A stretch of DNA of 64,000 bases. Source: Dehalogenimonas alkenigignens. GTDB taxonomy: Bacteria; Chloroflexota; Dehalococcoidia; Dehalococcoidales; Dehalococcoidaceae. Shown here piece by piece: positions 55,059 through 63,409 of this stretch. The translations under genes and the position numbers were made by a program. How positions within the stretch are numbered: the first letter of the stretch is position 1; every line of letters starts with the position of its first letter. The notes beneath the pieces are model-generated. The model ran no database searches. It saw only the letters and a program-made list of their open reading frames with translations, and was not told where the DNA came from. Where the stretch lies: assembly GCF_001466665.1 (NCBI RefSeq), contig NZ_KQ758903.1, positions 1,299,684 through 1,363,683 of the forward strand, written 5' to 3'.

Positions 55059-56015
55059 TTGGACATAATCCTCATCTTGCTGGTGGCTCTTCTTGTTGAG
55101 TTCGCCATCGGCGATCCGCCTAACGCCATCCACCCGACCGCTTGGTTCGGCAAGGTCATATACCTCTTCGAGAGATTCGGCCTTCGGGGCGGTAAAACCT
55201 ACCAGTTTGTTTACGGCACGGCGGCAACGTTGTTATTGGCAGCTGTCGTAGCCGCGGCAGCCTGGCTTCTGGCCGACTGGCTGAGAGACATTAATTACGC
55301 CCTTTATATTATTGCCAGCGGTGTCCTGCTCAAGATGACCTTCAGTTTCGTCTATCTCCGTAAGACGGCGCTTCATATCAAGCGGCTGATCGAAAATGAC
55401 GAGACGCTAGATAAGGCTCGCTTCGAGCTTCGGGCGTTGGTCTCCCGTGACACCTCGAAACTGCCGCGGCCGTATTTGGTCTCGGCCACAGTCGAATCCG
55501 TCTCGGAGAGCCTGTGCGACAGCCTGGTGTCGCCGCTGTTTTTTTTCGTAGTAGGCAGCCTTTTCGGAACGTTCGGTCTGGCGGCGGCTTTCGGCTTCCG
55601 GGTTGTTTCCACCTTCGACAGCATGATCGGCTACCATGGCAAATACGAATATTTCGGCAAGTTCCCGGCACGGCTGGACGACGTCCTGAACTATATTCCG
55701 GCGCGGCTATCGGCGTTAGTCATCATCGCCGGTGCCTGGCTGACCAAGATGGGCGCCCGGCGAGCTTGGCGAGTAGCCAAGGTTGACCACTTGAAAACCG
55801 AAAGCCCCAACGCCGGCTGGCCGATGGCGGCGGCTGCCGGGGCGTTGGGGGTACAATTCGAGAAAATTGACCACTACCGGTTGGGCCGTATTGACCGGCC
55901 TATGACACCAGGGGTAATAGATGACTCTCTACGGTTAATCAACTCCGCCACCCTGGTTTGGTTCATCATTTGCTTCGCCATCGGAGGGGCGTATATTGCT
56001 CTCGCCAAGGCCTGA
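55059..56015 (+). CDS. cbiB: Adenosylcobinamide-phosphate synthase CbiB
   Basis: Joins cobyric acid to aminopropanol (or its phosphate). The 318-aa membrane protein shows the family GDPPNAIHPTAWFGKVIYLFE at the start (residues about 18-38, partly HPTAWFG) and ALVSRDTSKL in the middle. Near the C-terminus it has ESPNAGWPMAAAAGALGVQ. Start is TTG. It overlaps cobD by 20 nt. Confidence 0.94.
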   Translation: MDIILILLVALLVEFAIGDPPNAIHPTAWFGKVIYLFERFGLRGGKTYQFVYGTAATLLLAAVVAAAAWLLADWLRDINYALYIIASGVLLKMTFSFVYLRKTALHIKRLIENDETLDKARFELRALVSRDTSKLPRPYLVSATVESVSESLCDSLVSPLFFFVVGSLFGTFGLAAAFGFRVVSTFDSMIGYHGKYEYFGKFPARLDDVLNYIPARLSALVIIAGAWLTKMGARRAWRVAKVDHLKTESPNAGWPMAAAAGALGVQFEKIDHYRLGRIDRPMTPGVIDDSLRLINSATLVWFIICFAIGGAYIALAKA

Positions 56016-57069
56016 GGTCGCCGCGCTCAAATCCTGCTACCACGGAGGGCCGAATTATGCTGAGTTCGAGCGCCTTGGCATCCGTCCAGAAGAGGTCATC
56101 GATTTCAGTTCCAACTCAAACCCGTACCCCTTAATGTTAGAATTTTCTCTCGATGACGTGGTCATTGACCATTACCCCGATTCTGACTCAACAGACCTGC
56201 GTCGGCTTATAGCCGCGGAAAATGGCGTCAAACCAGAAAACGTCATCGTGGGCAGCGGCAGCACGGAGATTATCAGGCTAATCGCTCAAGCATATTTTAG
56301 TCAGAGCGACAGCGTATTGATTTGCAAGCCAACTTTCGGCGAATACGAAATCGCTTGCCGAATCGCTGGAGCCCAAGTTATCGACTTATGGGCAGAAGAA
56401 CGCTTCGATTTTCGATTTGATGCCGGGCGCGTTGCAGCGCTGATTCAACACCTCCGAACAAAAGCGGTATTCATTTGTAATCCCAACAACCCAACAGGAC
56501 AATATCTTTCGCTTTCAGAAATTGAACATATATTGGAAGTAAACCCTTCTTGCCTTTTGGTTCTTGATGAGGCATATATAGCGTTCACCAAAAACTCATG
56601 GAACTCCGTGGATTTGCATTCTAACACTAATCTGATAATCATACGCAGCATGACCAAAGACTACGCTTTAGCAGGCTTACGTCTAGGGTATGCTATCGCC
56701 GATGAGTTGATTATTGCCAATTTAGAAAAGGTTAAACCGCCGTGGAATGTAAATGCGATAGCCCAGCGCGCCGGAATTCAAGCACTGCGCGATAAAAGAT
56801 ATTTGAACAGGAGCGAGCGTTTGGTGAAGCGGGGGCGGGACTATCTGATTGATGAATTCTCTGCTCTGGGATTTCACATCGTCCCAACAATGACAAATTT
56901 CTTTCTTATGGAAGTTACGGACGCGAAAATATTCAGATCAGATTTATTGAAAAAAGGACTTATTGTACGCGACTGTGCCTCTTTTGGATTACCTCAGTAT
57001 GTACGAATTGCTCCCCGAACTTTACCAGAGTGCCGAAGGCTAGTTCATGCGATTAAATCCAGGGATTGA
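55996..57069 (+). CDS. cobD: Threonine-phosphate decarboxylase CobD-like PLP enzyme
   Basis: Makes (R)-1-amino-2-propanol phosphate for cobinamide. The aminotransferase-type fold has DFSSNSNPYP, VGSGSTEIIRLIAQAY, FICNPNNPTGQY, LVLDEAYIAF and the PLP lysine in SMTKDYALAGLRLGYAI. The start TTG overlaps cbiB by 20 nt, with GGAGG upstream. It could instead be read as histidinol-phosphate aminotransferase, but the cobalamin context favours CobD. It ends the first B12 operon. Confidence 0.9.
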   Translation: MLSPRPEVAALKSCYHGGPNYAEFERLGIRPEEVIDFSSNSNPYPLMLEFSLDDVVIDHYPDSDSTDLRRLIAAENGVKPENVIVGSGSTEIIRLIAQAYFSQSDSVLICKPTFGEYEIACRIAGAQVIDLWAEERFDFRFDAGRVAALIQHLRTKAVFICNPNNPTGQYLSLSEIEHILEVNPSCLLVLDEAYIAFTKNSWNSVDLHSNTNLIIIRSMTKDYALAGLRLGYAIADELIIANLEKVKPPWNVNAIAQRAGIQALRDKRYLNRSERLVKRGRDYLIDEFSALGFHIVPTMTNFFLMEVTDAKIFRSDLLKKGLIVRDCASFGLPQYVRIAPRTLPECRRLVHAIKSRD

Positions 57070-57094
57070 CATCATCCATCGAAAACGTTACAAT
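57066..57094 (+). promoter_or_regulatory. Promoter of the second cobalamin operon
   Basis: TTGACA at 57066-57071, which begins within the cobD stop region, 17-nt spacer, TACAAT at 57089-57094. Confidence 0.75.
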
Positions 57095-57110
57095 AACTAA
57101 CAATTGAATA

Positions 57111-57277
57111 TGGGCTTACGGCGCTCGAATAGAGCTTAATTGGGAAGTCCGAGAGAATCGGACGCGGTCCCGCCGCTGTAACTGGTGACGAAACCGGCAT
57201 TTAGCCACTGTCCCTAATCAGGATGGGAAGGCGCCGGGAATAGGCCTGAACCAGAAGCCAGAAGACCTGCCGTAGAA
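57111..57277 (+). promoter_or_regulatory. Cobalamin riboswitch upstream of the second operon
   Basis: Good match to the B12-element core: GGGAAGTCCGAGAGAATCGGACGCGGTCCCGCCGCTGTAAC (in parts GGGAAGTCCG, GAATCGGACGCGG, CCCGCCGCTGTAA) with AGCCACTG, the AATCAGGATGGGAAGGCGCC segment and a terminal CCAGAAGCCAGAAGACCTGCC. This is a conserved AdoCbl riboswitch architecture. A terminator hairpin follows, so it probably controls by premature termination. Confidence 0.93.
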
Positions 57278-57310
57278 ACAACGCCCTCGAGGAAGGGTTC
57301 GGGAGATGGT

Positions 57311-57348
57311 AAATCCCTGAACCGATGCAGGTTCGGGGATTTGTTTTT
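57311..57348 (+). terminator. Riboswitch-linked terminator 1
   Basis: AAATCCCTGAACC / GGTTCGGGGATTT (one G-T pair, 13 bp) with loop GATGCA, followed by GTTTTT, directly after the riboswitch. Confidence 0.8.
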
Positions 57349-57352
57349 AGAT

Positions 57353-57390
57353 TCCTCGGACTAGCATATGGTCCGGGGATTTTTATTTTA
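57353..57390 (+). terminator. Riboswitch-linked terminator 2, tandem hairpin
   Basis: TCCTCGGAC / GTCCGGGGA stem (one G-T pair, 9 bp) with loop TAGCATATG, followed by TTTTATTTTA, 7 nt before the dehydrogenase start. Confidence 0.7.
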
Positions 57391-57396
57391 CCAAAA

Positions 57397-58431
57397 ATGA
57401 AAACCGCAGTCTTGATACAACCTGGAATCCTGAAAGTCCGCCGGACAAAACGCCCAGCTTGTCCTCAGCGAGGTCTTGTTGTTAAGGCCACCTGTTGCGC
57501 TATTTGTTCCAGCGATGCCCGCATGGTTTTAACCGGACATCAAGGATTAGTTTATCCTAGAGTCCCCGGCCACGAAATCGCCGGCGTTGTATGTGAGAGC
57601 AGGAACAGGGCATTTAACATTGGCGACCGCGTTCAAATCTATCCCGGCATCAATTGCGGGTATTGCGCGGCGTGTCTGCGAGGCGACACTCGAAGGTGTG
57701 CTTCCCTCAAAACCCTTGGGTTTTCAGAAGACGGCGGCTTTTCTGAATACCTGCCAGTGACAGATACTTCGGTTCTGTCCGGCGGGGTGAACTTGATCCC
57801 CCAAAATATCACTGATGAAGAAGCCGCCCTGACCGAACCACTCGCCAGCTGTATCAACGCACAGGAAAAAACCAGAGTAAAAAGAGGCGACACCGTATTG
57901 ATCATTGGTGGAGGACCGTTAGGGTTATTGAATAGCTTCATAGCCCGGAAAATGGGCGCGGAGAAGGTGCTGATAAGTGAAAGGAACGAGAAACGTCTCG
58001 CTCTGGTTAAGGAGCATGGTCGAGCAGACAGAGTTATCGACGCCGGTCTGGAACGATTGCCAAAGATTGTCAGTGACGAGACCGGAGGCCAGGGAACCGA
58101 CGTCGTGATTCTCGCATCAAACCATTCAAATATCTCAAACGTGCTTCCTCTTTTAACGGCCGGCGGGAGGCTGTCGTTATTCTCCAGCCTCTCGAGGGAG
58201 TCTGCAGCTACCTGGTTTGACGTCAATCACCTCCATTACCGGGAGTTAGAAGTCTCCGGGGCTTTCGGATCTACCGCCGCCCAGAATGCTGCCGCCCTCA
58301 AAATGATTGGGGAAGGCCTCCCGGTCGGGGCGTTAGTCACGAAACGGGTAGGTTTAGAAGAGATCATGGACGGAATTCGATATACAAGCGATTGCGAGGG
58401 TCTCAAAGCAGTGATCCACCACAGGCAATAG
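57397..58431 (+). CDS. Zinc-type medium-chain dehydrogenase (threonine-dehydrogenase-like)
   Basis: A 344-aa MDR-family oxidoreductase. The Zn-binding C in CAICSSDARMV and the structural GHEIAGVV, CGYCAACLRGDTRRC (four Cys, structural zinc) are present, with the NAD(P) site IIGGGPLGLLNSFIARKMGAEKV. The frame is open from 57325, but the ATG at 57397 gives the normal family start, and the upstream part would lie in the terminators. The riboswitch and the flanking cob genes suggest a role in corrinoid metabolism, perhaps supplying the aminopropanol linker. This is inference. Confidence 0.85.
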   Translation: MKTAVLIQPGILKVRRTKRPACPQRGLVVKATCCAICSSDARMVLTGHQGLVYPRVPGHEIAGVVCESRNRAFNIGDRVQIYPGINCGYCAACLRGDTRRCASLKTLGFSEDGGFSEYLPVTDTSVLSGGVNLIPQNITDEEAALTEPLASCINAQEKTRVKRGDTVLIIGGGPLGLLNSFIARKMGAEKVLISERNEKRLALVKEHGRADRVIDAGLERLPKIVSDETGGQGTDVVILASNHSNISNVLPLLTAGGRLSLFSSLSRESAATWFDVNHLHYRELEVSGAFGSTAAQNAAALKMIGEGLPVGALVTKRVGLEEIMDGIRYTSDCEGLKAVIHHRQ

Positions 58432-58458
58432 ATTCACACGAGAGGAGACAACGAACAG

Positions 58459-58506
58459 ATGGAACAACTACCCATTGAATCTACGAGAGAAAGGGGAACA
58501 ATATGA
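58459..58506 (+). other. Possible 15-codon leader ORF overlapping the TrpD-like start
   Basis: ATG at 58459, 15 codons (MEQLPIESTRERGTI), stop TGA overlapping the following ATG as ATGA. AGGAG lies about 11 nt upstream. Translational coupling is possible; random occurrence cannot be excluded. Confidence 0.25.
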
Positions 58507-59627
58507 AAGACAATCTTAAAGACTTCGGAGCGGGCGTAGCTATGCTTATCAGTAAAGGCAACCTGACACGGCAGAAAACAAAGGAAATGTTTGATCAACT
58601 GATGGCTAATACCCAGCCGGACCTGCAGCAGGGAGCGTTCCTAGCAGCTTTAACGGCAAAAGGTGAAACCGCAGAAGAGATTGCCGGAGCCTGGCAATCC
58701 ATCTACGAAGGAGATACCGTTCGAGTCAGTTTAAAGACACCAAGACCTATCATCGACAATAGCGGTACCGGCATGGATAGCTTAAAGACTTTTAACGTCA
58801 GTACAGCGGCCGCGGTTATTGCCGCTGCGGGCGGCAATTATATGGCCCGGCATGGGGCCAGGGCATTGACTTCAACTTGCGGCACAATTGATATCTGCGA
58901 AGCTCTCGGCGTTGACGTTGAATGCGATATCGATGTGGTGAAGCAATCCATTGAAGCGACGGGAATCGGCGTTTTCAATGGTATGAGCGCAAAGGTCCAT
59001 CCCCAGGCACTCTTTCGGATCCTATCTCAAATCAGGTTCGGCACTACGCTTAACATCTCGGCATCATTGTCCAACCCGGCGCTTCCACGCCATGGCGTCC
59101 GGGGTGTGTATACTCGAAGCCTAGTTGAACCGGTTGCCCGAGTCATGCGGGAGATCGGTTATAAAAGAGCTTTAGTATTCCATGGTTCCAATGGTTGCGG
59201 CCGGGGCATGGATGAAGTGTCTATATTCGGCGAGACATATGTCGCAGAACTTTTAGATACATCTGAAATCGTTACCTACACTATTACTCCAGAGGTCTTT
59301 GGTGTTAACAGCGCTACCGAATCCGACGTTTATCCGCTGCAAGATCGTCAGGCTGAGGCGAGAAGGTTGGTGGAAATTCTCGCCGGGAAAAGGACAACAT
59401 CAGACTACCAGATGGTTTGCGCCAATGCCGCCCCCATATTCTGCGTAGGAGGGCAGGTGAACGATATTGCACATGGGTACCGGCTGGCTCAGGACATTGT
59501 CCAATCTGGCAAAGCGATCAAGAAACTTCGCGATTGGGTTGCTTCGCAAAACACCGAACCCGAGTCCGGACTCGGTAGACTTGATGAAATTATCAGTTCT
59601 ATACAAACGGTAAAATCTAAATCATAA
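58503..59627 (+). CDS. TrpD-like anthranilate phosphoribosyltransferase-family protein in a cobalamin operon
   Basis: A 374-aa member of the TrpD/nucleoside-phosphorylase fold. Phosphoribosyl-binding landmarks are DNSGTGMDSLKTFNVSTAAA (TrpD has GTGGD) and MARHGARALTSTCG (TrpD has AKHGNR). The metal motif GMDEVSIFG matches TrpD GLDEIS. Key glycine GTGGD is changed to GTGMD, so anthranilate activity is doubtful. No other trp gene is near. Lying in the cobalamin operon just before cobT, it may transfer phosphoribosyl groups to an alternative lower ligand. That is inference. An AAAGGGG ribosome site precedes the ATG. Confidence 0.82.
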   Translation: MKDNLKDFGAGVAMLISKGNLTRQKTKEMFDQLMANTQPDLQQGAFLAALTAKGETAEEIAGAWQSIYEGDTVRVSLKTPRPIIDNSGTGMDSLKTFNVSTAAAVIAAAGGNYMARHGARALTSTCGTIDICEALGVDVECDIDVVKQSIEATGIGVFNGMSAKVHPQALFRILSQIRFGTTLNISASLSNPALPRHGVRGVYTRSLVEPVARVMREIGYKRALVFHGSNGCGRGMDEVSIFGETYVAELLDTSEIVTYTITPEVFGVNSATESDVYPLQDRQAEARRLVEILAGKRTTSDYQMVCANAAPIFCVGGQVNDIAHGYRLAQDIVQSGKAIKKLRDWVASQNTEPESGLGRLDEIISSIQTVKSKS

Positions 59628-59649
59628 TATACGGAAAGGAAGAAGTAAT

Positions 59650-60711
59650 ATGTCACAACTTTTAGCCAAAACCATCGCTGCTATCAAACCCCTGGACAAG
59701 ACAGCCATGGAGAAAGCAGCAACGCGGCAGGACATCCTGACCAAGCCGCAAGGCGCACTCGGGCGACTGGAAGAGATATCCATCAGGCTGGCTGGGATCC
59801 AGGGCAAAGCCATACCTGTCATCAAAACAAAAGCGGTGATAACCATGGCCGGGGATCACGGTGTAGTAGCTGAAAAAGTTGGCAACTACCCTCAGGAAGT
59901 CACCCCCCAGATGGTTTTGAACTTCGTTCGCGGCGGGGCAGCTATCAATGTCATCGCCCGACAGATTGGCGCCCGTGTCGTCGTCGTAAACATGGGTGTT
60001 GCAGGTGATCTGCCGGCTGATATCCGGGTGGTCGACAAGCGTGTCGCAAGGGGTACCGGGAACATCGCCCGAGGGCCGGCGATGACCGAAGCTCAGGCCA
60101 TTCAGTCAATAGAAGCCGGCATTGAAGTGGTCAACGCCGAGATCGATAAAGGACTCGACATTGTCGGTACCGGCGACATGGGGATCGGCAATACCACGCC
60201 TTCCGCTGCCATCTGTGCCGTCATGAGCGGACAGTCGGTAGACAAGGTCACAGGCCGCGGCACCGGCCTGTCGGACGAGCAACTTCAGCATAAGATCAAG
60301 GTCATCGAAAAAGCCATTGCCGTCAACAAGCCGGATGCCAAGAACGGTATTGATGTCTTGTCGAAAATAGGCGGGTTTGAGATCGGCGGCATCGCCGGAG
60401 TTATCCTTGGGGCTGCTGCTCGCGGCGTGCCGGTTGTGGTCGACGGCTTCATCTCGGGTGCCGGTGCCCTGATCGCCGAGGCTTTGGCGCCGCAGGCCAG
60501 GGAATACATGTTCCTGGGTCACTTGTCAGTCGAGCCCGGCCATCGTATCATGGCCGATAAGCTTGGCTTGAAACCAATCGTCACGCTCGACTTACGTCTG
60601 GGCGAAGGCACCGGAGCGGCTTTCGGTATATTCATCGCCGAGACATCGGCCCGGATCCTGGCTGAGATGGCGACTTTCGGAGAAGCCGGCGTTTCAGAAA
60701 AAGCAGAATAA
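59650..60711 (+). CDS. cobT: Nicotinate-nucleotide:dimethylbenzimidazole phosphoribosyltransferase
   Basis: Activates the lower base to its alpha-ribotide. The 353-aa protein has the family segments KPQGALGRLEEISIRLAG, VITMAGDHGVV, GTGDMGIGNTTPSAAI and, at the active site, DLRLGEGTGAAFG with the catalytic Glu of GEGTG. An AGGAAG ribosome site lies 8 nt before the ATG. It sits 22 nt after the TrpD-like gene and before cobS. Confidence 0.95.
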   Translation: MSQLLAKTIAAIKPLDKTAMEKAATRQDILTKPQGALGRLEEISIRLAGIQGKAIPVIKTKAVITMAGDHGVVAEKVGNYPQEVTPQMVLNFVRGGAAINVIARQIGARVVVVNMGVAGDLPADIRVVDKRVARGTGNIARGPAMTEAQAIQSIEAGIEVVNAEIDKGLDIVGTGDMGIGNTTPSAAICAVMSGQSVDKVTGRGTGLSDEQLQHKIKVIEKAIAVNKPDAKNGIDVLSKIGGFEIGGIAGVILGAAARGVPVVVDGFISGAGALIAEALAPQAREYMFLGHLSVEPGHRIMADKLGLKPIVTLDLRLGEGTGAAFGIFIAETSARILAEMATFGEAGVSEKAE

Positions 60712-60778
60712 CAAATAAAAAGGGGAATAAGCAGAAAATCGAAACCTTTGTTTTATTCAAAGGGGTGAGGTAATCACC

Positions 60779-61543
60779 ATGTCATTCCTGGCTGCATTGC
60801 GTTTCCTGACCGCCATTCCCATTCCTTTCAAACGGGAACAATGGGACCGGCCGCTCACCCAGCAGCAGTTTGCCCGTTCGCTGGTGTACTACCCGCTGGT
60901 CGGCTTGATCATCGGCGGTATCTTGTGTGGACTATATTGGCTGTTTTCCACGTTCCTGCCTTCGATATTAACCTACGCTTTGATCGTTAGTTCACTGGCG
61001 TTTTTAACAGGTGCCCTTCATCTCGACGGTTTGATCGACACCTTTGATGGGTTAGCGGGCGGCCACCGGTCGCCAGAGCGGCGTAAAGAGATCATGAAAA
61101 CACCAGACGTCGGCGCTATGGGGGTCGTCGCGGGAGTGGTGGCGTTACTGCTCAAATTCGCGGCGCTAGCTTCAATCCCCGAGAGCCATATTTATGCCGC
61201 CCTTGTCTTGATGCCTGTGCTTTCCCGTTGGTCCATGGTTTACGCCGTCTTTCACTATCCCTACGGCAGAGGCGCTGGCATGGGCAAAGAACTGAAAAGC
61301 GGCTCCAGCGCTTGGGTACTGCCTACTGCAAGTGTGACAGCAATAATATTCGTCGCTATTGCCGGCGGTTGGCTGGGTGTGATCTCGATGGCTTGTATCT
61401 GGCTCCTGACAGTGGTGCTAGCCGGATTTTTCCAAAGCAAGTTTCAGGGACTTACCGGAGACAACTACGGCGCCATCAATGAAATCATCGAGTTTGCTGT
61501 GCTTCTTTTAGTCGTGCTATTCTCTTTTAACAATTGGCTTTAA
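60779..61543 (+). CDS. cobS: Adenosylcobinamide-GDP ribazoletransferase (cobalamin synthase)
   Basis: Membrane enzyme that joins adenosylcobinamide-GDP to alpha-ribazole. The 254-aa protein has about six membrane helices, the Asp-rich HLDGLIDTFDGLAGGH motif near residues 80-95, and KTPDVGAMGVVAGV. It ends with the FQSKFQGLTGDNYGAINEI segment, typical of CobS. It follows cobT by 67 nt. Confidence 0.94.
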   Translation: MSFLAALRFLTAIPIPFKREQWDRPLTQQQFARSLVYYPLVGLIIGGILCGLYWLFSTFLPSILTYALIVSSLAFLTGALHLDGLIDTFDGLAGGHRSPERRKEIMKTPDVGAMGVVAGVVALLLKFAALASIPESHIYAALVLMPVLSRWSMVYAVFHYPYGRGAGMGKELKSGSSAWVLPTASVTAIIFVAIAGGWLGVISMACIWLLTVVLAGFFQSKFQGLTGDNYGAINEIIEFAVLLLVVLFSFNNWL

Positions 61544-61649
61544 CAGATAAATAACTTATATCGCCCCCCTTAAAGTAATCGTTCCCAGCTTTGTCAGAAG
61601 GGTTCAAATTCGGGTTGGAATGATACGAAGGCCTAAAGAAGGACTTTGA

Positions 61650-62252
61650 GTGAAACTAATACTGATACGCCACGGAAAGACGGCTACAGATAATCCGGAA
61701 AAATGCCACGGCTCCACGGACATCGATCTATCCGAAGAAGGCTACCAACAAGCGGACAAGCTGGCTGAAAGGTTCAAAGGCCAACCAATCGATGCAATAT
61801 ATGCTTCGACGTTGAAGCGAGGGGCAGTCACCGCCAACATCATCGCAGCGGAGCTCCACCTGAATGTTGTATCGGCGCCAGAACTCAACGAGGTTGATTT
61901 CGGTCAGATCGAGGGCATTACTTTCGAGGAGGCTTGCGAGCTTTACCCCGATGTAACTGAGTTGTGGCGGTGTGGCAGCACCCAGTTATGTTTTCCAGCA
62001 GGTGAAACGTTCACCGACTTTGCTACCAGGGTGGTGAGTTTCATTCCGACACTTCGTCGCCATAGTAGCGACGAGACGATCATGTTAGTCGGTCATGGCG
62101 GACCTTACAAGGTACTGGTAAGCAGCTTGTTAGGACTGCCTTTGGAACACTACTGGAAGTTCAGGTTCGACATGGCATCGGTCAGTATCATAGATATCTA
62201 TCCGACAGGGGCTGTACTTGGCAAACTAAGTGACACCTCCCATCTGGTTTAA
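61650..62252 (+). CDS. cobC: Alpha-ribazole phosphatase CobC-like
   Basis: Histidine phosphatase that removes phosphate from alpha-ribazole-5-phosphate or adenosylcobalamin phosphate. The phosphohistidine motif is LIRHGKTATDN near residues 4-14, with ELNEVDFGQIEG and the second histidine in LVGHGGPYKVL. Start is GTG. Placement between cobS and cobU supports the assignment over other phosphoglycerate-mutase-like enzymes. It starts 106 nt after cobS with no clear promoter. Confidence 0.9.
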   Translation: MKLILIRHGKTATDNPEKCHGSTDIDLSEEGYQQADKLAERFKGQPIDAIYASTLKRGAVTANIIAAELHLNVVSAPELNEVDFGQIEGITFEEACELYPDVTELWRCGSTQLCFPAGETFTDFATRVVSFIPTLRRHSSDETIMLVGHGGPYKVLVSSLLGLPLEHYWKFRFDMASVSIIDIYPTGAVLGKLSDTSHLV

Positions 62253-62267
62253 TGGAAAAGGTGAGTG

Positions 62268-62852
62268 ATGAAGAAAAGATCTGTTTTGCTTATAGGCGGG
62301 GCGCGCAGCGGCAAAAGCAGCTTTGCTGAGGAAATGGCGCGGCAGGTAGGTGGTGAAGTACTATTCGTAGCTACTGCCGAAGCCAGAGACGAGGAGATGC
62401 GACGTCGCATCGAAGTCCACCAAAAGTCGCGGCCGGCGCATTGGTACACCTTAGAGGCACCATGCCGGGTGGGTAGCTGTATCTCCCAGGACGGCCACAA
62501 TCTGAGTGTGGTGGTTTTAGATTGCATCACCCTACTGGTGAACAACATTCTCTGCCAACATATGGCGGTTCACGGCGAAGACGTGGATGAAAAGGCGGTA
62601 GAAAATGATGTGAAAACAGAGATTTCGGCCATAATCGATTGCATTCACCAAAGTTCGGCGACCTATATCCTGGTCACCAATGAAGTCGGCGAGGGCATTA
62701 TACCGCTTGGAGCAAGCACCCGCATCTACCGCGATGTACTTGGAAGAGCAAACCAGATGCTGGCGCGAGCTGTCGATGAGGTATATTTGATGGTGGCGGG
62801 GATACCGCTGCGAGTGAAACCCCAAGGTCAGTCCTATTTCGACAATCGATGA
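62268..62852 (+). CDS. cobU: Adenosylcobinamide kinase/guanylyltransferase
   Basis: Phosphorylates adenosylcobinamide and adds GMP. The Walker A motif is GGARSGKSS near residues 9-17. The histidine for guanylylation lies in IEVHQKSRPAHWYTLE, with VVLDCITLLVNN and VTNEVGEGIIP later. The ATG at 62268 is used, with an AAAGG ribosome site; a GTG one codon upstream is possible. It is the last gene of the second B12 unit. Confidence 0.94.
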   Translation: MKKRSVLLIGGARSGKSSFAEEMARQVGGEVLFVATAEARDEEMRRRIEVHQKSRPAHWYTLEAPCRVGSCISQDGHNLSVVVLDCITLLVNNILCQHMAVHGEDVDEKAVENDVKTEISAIIDCIHQSSATYILVTNEVGEGIIPLGASTRIYRDVLGRANQMLARAVDEVYLMVAGIPLRVKPQGQSYFDNR

Positions 62853-62918
62853 TAACTAAATCACAAAGAGTCTCGGCGTTGCATTAGATCCCTCGATACA
62901 TTAAGATGACATAAAACG

Positions 62919-62955
62919 ATAAGAGGCGGCTCGAATGAGCCGCCTCTTATTTTTC
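62919..62955. terminator. Bidirectional terminator between cobU and trxA
   Basis: Perfect 14-bp stem ATAAGAGGCGGCTC / GAGCCGCCTCTTAT, loop GAAT, with TTTT on plus and an A run on the other side. It can end both convergent transcripts. Confidence 0.92.
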
Positions 62956-62965
62956 AATATCTTGG

Positions 62966-63283
62966 TTAGATCAATTTATCGATCTTGGTCTGGAGCGAAC
63001 TCTCCGGCACGGCGCCGACGACTGTCTCGGCGACTTTGCCTTCTTTGAAGAACATCAGGGTGGGGATGGACATAACCCGGTACTGGCCGGCGGTCTTCTG
63101 GTTCTGATCCACGTTGATCTTACAAAACTTGAACTTTTCCTTATGCTTCTCTTCCAGCTTGTCGATAACGGGAGCTACCATGCGGCAAGGACCGCACCAG
63201 GGAGCCCAAAAGTCCACCAGCACCGGCAGCTTGGATTTCATCACTTCGGCATCAAATGTATCGTCAGAAACTTCCAGTGGCAT
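62966..63283 (-). CDS. trxA: Thioredoxin
   Basis: General dithiol reductant of 105 aa. The active site WCGPC lies in DFWAPWCGPCRMVAP, with the cis-Pro in MSIPTLMFFKEG. The ATG at 63283 has an AGGAG ribosome site, so the frame opening at 63313 is rejected. No thioredoxin reductase gene is adjacent. Confidence 0.96.
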   Translation of the reverse strand: MPLEVSDDTFDAEVMKSKLPVLVDFWAPWCGPCRMVAPVIDKLEEKHKEKFKFCKINVDQNQKTAGQYRVMSIPTLMFFKEGKVAETVVGAVPESSLQTKIDKLI

Positions 63284-63312
63284 GTTTAACTCCTTCTGAA
63301 AACTATACTCCA

Positions 63313-63341
63313 AGTGTAACCTGTTGCCAGGGATAGGTCAA
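63313..63341 (-). promoter_or_regulatory. Promoter of trxA
   Basis: On minus: TTGACC (complement of 63336-63341), 17-nt spacer, TACACT (complement of 63313-63318). Confidence 0.75.
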
Positions 63342-63409
63342 TAGAAAACCAGCCGGTCTACATCACGCGTTCGTGGTGAGCTTGTCGAATGAAGACGGTT
63401 TTCATCAAC

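Noticed and set aside
57325-57396. Upstream extension of the dehydrogenase by 24 codons
   Set aside because: It would be encoded by the terminator hairpins, and the family starts at MKTAVLIQPG.
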